A stretch of 6,690 nucleotides of DNA from Bacillota bacterium (GTDB lineage Bacteria > Bacillota > Dethiobacteria > DTU022), in NCBI GenBank assembly GCA_012797095.1, contig JAAZPS010000264.1:1-6690 (forward strand), read 5' to 3'. How positions within the stretch are numbered: position 1 is the stretch's first letter; the number at the start of each line of letters is the position of its first letter. The position numbers were made by a program, and so were the translations under genes. The notes under the pieces are model-generated. The model worked only from the letters and a program-made list of their open reading frames with translations, was not told where the DNA came from and searched no databases. Shown here one piece after another: positions 4,863-6,690 of the stretch.

Positions 4863-5747
4863 ATGTATCCCATCCAGTACGAAGGCGATATTTTCCGACC
4901 TCCCAGCGAAGCAAGGAGTCTGATCCTGCAGGCGACCATCGGCTGCTCTCATAACCGGTGCACCTTTTGCGCCATGTACATGTTTAAAAAATTCCGCGAA
5001 CGCGATCTGGGCGAGCTGGAAAAGGAGATCGTCGCTGCCGGCCGCACCTGGCCTTACACTCGCAGGATCTTTCTGGCCGACGGCAACGCCCTGACCCTGT
5101 CCACGGAGAAACTGCAACATATTTTACAGCTGCTGAACGAGGCCTTCCCCCACCTGGAGCGGGTCTCCGTATATGGCAATCCCCAGGATCTGCTGCAAAA
5201 GGAAAGCAGCGAGTTGGCCCTGCTGCGCAGCCTCAAACTGGGGATGATCTACCTGGGCCTGGAAAGCGGCAGCGGCTCCTTGCTGGAGGAGGTCAACAAA
5301 GGGGCTACCCCGGAGGAGATGGCCCGGGGGGCAAAAAGGGTCAAAGAAGCGGCCATTCCGCTATCCATTACGGTCATCAACGGACTGGGCGGCCGCGATG
5401 GGTCGGTCGAACACGCCCGGGAGACCGCCCGCCTGTTAAATGAGATCGATCCTGAATATCTCGGTCTGCTCAGTCTGATGATCATCCCGGGAACGACCAT
5501 GCACCGACGCGTTGAGGAGGGGCGGCTGACCCCGCTGGGCCCCTGGGAGATGCTTCAGGAGATCAAGATGATGGTCGAACAGCTTTCCCTGAGCAACTGT
5601 CTTTTCAGGGCCAACCATGCCTCCAATTACCTGCCCCTGAAAGCAATTTTATCAAAGGATCGGGAGACCCTTGTGGCGGCGCTGGAGGATGTCCTCCAAA
5701 GGAAAGCACCCGGCGCGCTGAGAAGCGAAGATTATCGCATGCTCTAG
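4863..5747 (+). CDS. Uncharacterised radical SAM protein
   Basis: This 294-residue protein begins at ATG 4863 with AAGGGTGAG (4849-4857) upstream. The iron-sulfur motif is GCSHNRCTFCAMY, with Cys28, Cys33 and Cys36 in a CX4CX2C spacing rather than the usual CX3CX2C; these cysteines should hold a [4Fe-4S] cluster that reduces S-adenosylmethionine to start radical chemistry. Later SAM-barrel motifs are present: LADGNAL (71-77), VYGNPQDLL (103-111), LGLESGSGSLLEEVNKGAT (131-149) and VINGLGG (171-177). The C-terminal block FRANHASNYLPLKAILSKD (248-266) is typical of a widespread uncharacterised family in anaerobes, often loosely annotated as 'radical SAM protein' or coproporphyrinogen-oxidase-like. 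There is no cobalamin domain and no extra cluster-binding Cys group. The substrate is unknown. It is divergent from alanine dehydrogenase and converges on the acyl-adenylating enzyme. Its own promoter was not clear. Confidence 0.92.
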   Translation: MYPIQYEGDIFRPPSEARSLILQATIGCSHNRCTFCAMYMFKKFRERDLGELEKEIVAAGRTWPYTRRIFLADGNALTLSTEKLQHILQLLNEAFPHLERVSVYGNPQDLLQKESSELALLRSLKLGMIYLGLESGSGSLLEEVNKGATPEEMARGAKRVKEAAIPLSITVINGLGGRDGSVEHARETARLLNEIDPEYLGLLSLMIIPGTTMHRRVEEGRLTPLGPWEMLQEIKMMVEQLSLSNCLFRANHASNYLPLKAILSKDRETLVAALEDVLQRKAPGALRSEDYRML

Positions 5748-5807
5748 CCGGGTGCATTTTCGTTGATCTCGAAATGGGTTGCCCCCAGGATGGATTATGA
5801 CTTAAAA

Positions 5808-6690
5808 TTATTCCAGAGAAACGATCTCCTTGTTCAGATACTGTTTGCGGCAGAGGCTGCGCTGCAGTTTCCCCGAACTAGTTTTGGGCAGCGTTCCAGG
5901 AATGGTTAAAACAATATCGCGCGGCGGAATCTCGCAGATCTCGATCACCCGCCTGCGGATGGCCCGGCGCAGCTCCACCGGATCGGCCTGCCGCATCTCG
6001 GCCACGATCACGATCGCCTCTTTGCGGCGGGCCCCTTCCACACCAAAAGCGATCACGTTTCCGGTACGCACACCGTCAATCACCCCCACGGCCCGTTCGA
6101 TATCTTCCGGATAGATATTTCGCCCGGAGACGATGATCATATCCTTGATCCGACCGCAGATAACCAGCTCCTCCGCTCCCCCCTCGGGCTCTGCGACCGT
6201 GTAAGCGAGGTCTCCGGTGCGCAGCCAATCGCCCCGGAATAGTTCTGTTCTCAACTCCGGCCTCCCGTAATAGCCGGTCGTTACCGATGAACCTCGCAGC
6301 TCCAGCTCACCGACCTTGCGCTGATCCACCGGTTCGCCCGTGTCGAGATCGCAGATCCGCATCTCCAGACCGGGTACCGGTCGGCCCAACAGGGGAAACC
6401 GGCGGGTCGTGGGCAGCCCCGGTGTCGCCGGAACAGCCATATTCTCGGTTTCCAGCAAAACCCGATCAACAGCGTCGCAGATCATCCCCCGCATCGGCGG
6501 GGGAAAGGTGCCCCCGATCGCGACCTCGGCCATGCCGAAAGCGCAGAATTCCGCACCGGGCTGGAAACCATGCGGCACCGCCGCATCAACGAAGCTCTCC
6601 ACCGTATGCGGATCAACCGGTTCAGACCCATTCAGGGCGATCCGCACCGTCGACAGATCCAGCTGTTCGCCGATCTCGTTCAGCCTTTTC
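5808..6690 (-). CDS. Acyl-adenylating enzyme, fatty-acyl-AMP ligase (FAAL)-like, N-terminal part missing
   Basis: The frame runs from the right edge (first full codon at 6689) to TAA at 5810-5808, giving 293 residues, the C-terminal half of an AMP-forming ligase. A GTG at 6647 is internal, because the upstream codons (RLNEIGEQLDLSTVRIALNG) continue the family sequence. Visible in window numbering are the NGSEPV segment (20-25), FGMAE (51-55, corresponding to the YG.AE motif), TGYYGRPE (138-145), the WLRTGDLAY ATP-ribose Asp motif (155-163), the hinge GRIKDMIIVSGRNIYPEDIE (179-198) and the C-terminal catalytic lysine Lys274 in LPKTSSGK. The NGSEPV and RNIYPEDIE forms resemble fatty-acyl-AMP ligases, which activate fatty acids as acyl-AMP for transfer to a carrier protein; a CoA ligase remains possible. 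The partner carrier or synthase, if any, would lie beyond the right edge. Confidence 0.88.
   Translation of the reverse strand, partial: KRLNEIGEQLDLSTVRIALNGSEPVDPHTVESFVDAAVPHGFQPGAEFCAFGMAEVAIGGTFPPPMRGMICDAVDRVLLETENMAVPATPGLPTTRRFPLLGRPVPGLEMRICDLDTGEPVDQRKVGELELRGSSVTTGYYGRPELRTELFRGDWLRTGDLAYTVAEPEGGAEELVICGRIKDMIIVSGRNIYPEDIERAVGVIDGVRTGNVIAFGVEGARRKEAIVIVAEMRQADPVELRRAIRRRVIEICEIPPRDIVLTIPGTLPKTSSGKLQRSLCRKQYLNKEIVSLE

Overview
The window looks like chromosomal DNA from an anaerobic, probably spore-forming-type Firmicute (Clostridia or a related deep lineage) with moderately high GC. The evidence is strong AGGAGG-type Shine-Dalgarno sequences, frequent GTG starts (three of five visible starts), good SigA-like promoters, and gene families common in that group: a RemA/DUF370-like protein, a clostridial-type radical SAM protein, and alanine dehydrogenase. 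The assignment is an inference from style and homology memory; no marker gene is present.

Layout, left to right: (1) 1-787 +, the C-terminal 261 codons of an alpha/beta hydrolase (esterase / monoacylglycerol-lipase type); (2) 993-1364 -, a small RemA/DUF370-like protein with an alpha-helical tail; (3) 1584-1988 -, an unrecognised 134-aa protein with a five-Cys cluster; (4) 1989-2511, a 523-bp divergent regulatory region with a good SigA promoter, two abutting palindromes at its -35, a CRP/FNR-like site, AT-rich direct repeats, a long hairpin and a 35-codon leader ORF; (5) 2512-3369 +, an unrecognised 285-aa protein with a UvrD/PcrA-tail-like (Tudor-like) N-terminus; (6) 3513-4613 -, alanine dehydrogenase; (7) 4863-5747 +, an uncharacterised radical SAM enzyme; (8) 5808-6690 -, the C-terminal part of an acyl-adenylating (fatty-acyl-AMP ligase-like) enzyme running off the right edge.

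Genes alternate in direction (+, - -, +, -, +, -), so there is no long operon. Only the two small minus-strand genes could be co-transcribed, and a 219-bp gap separates them. The gene content does not add up to one pathway: alanine dehydrogenase is central metabolism, and the hydrolase and acyl-adenylating enzyme could both touch lipids but lie at opposite ends. No mobile element, CRISPR array, tRNA or rRNA was seen.

The window is mostly ordinary. The parts most worth a second look are the promoter and leader of the 285-aa gene (palindromes plus a leader ORF whose stop overlaps the GTG start), the two unrecognised proteins, and a strong excess of the tetramer GATC across coding and non-coding DNA (about 98 copies counted by eye, against roughly 26 expected from length alone).
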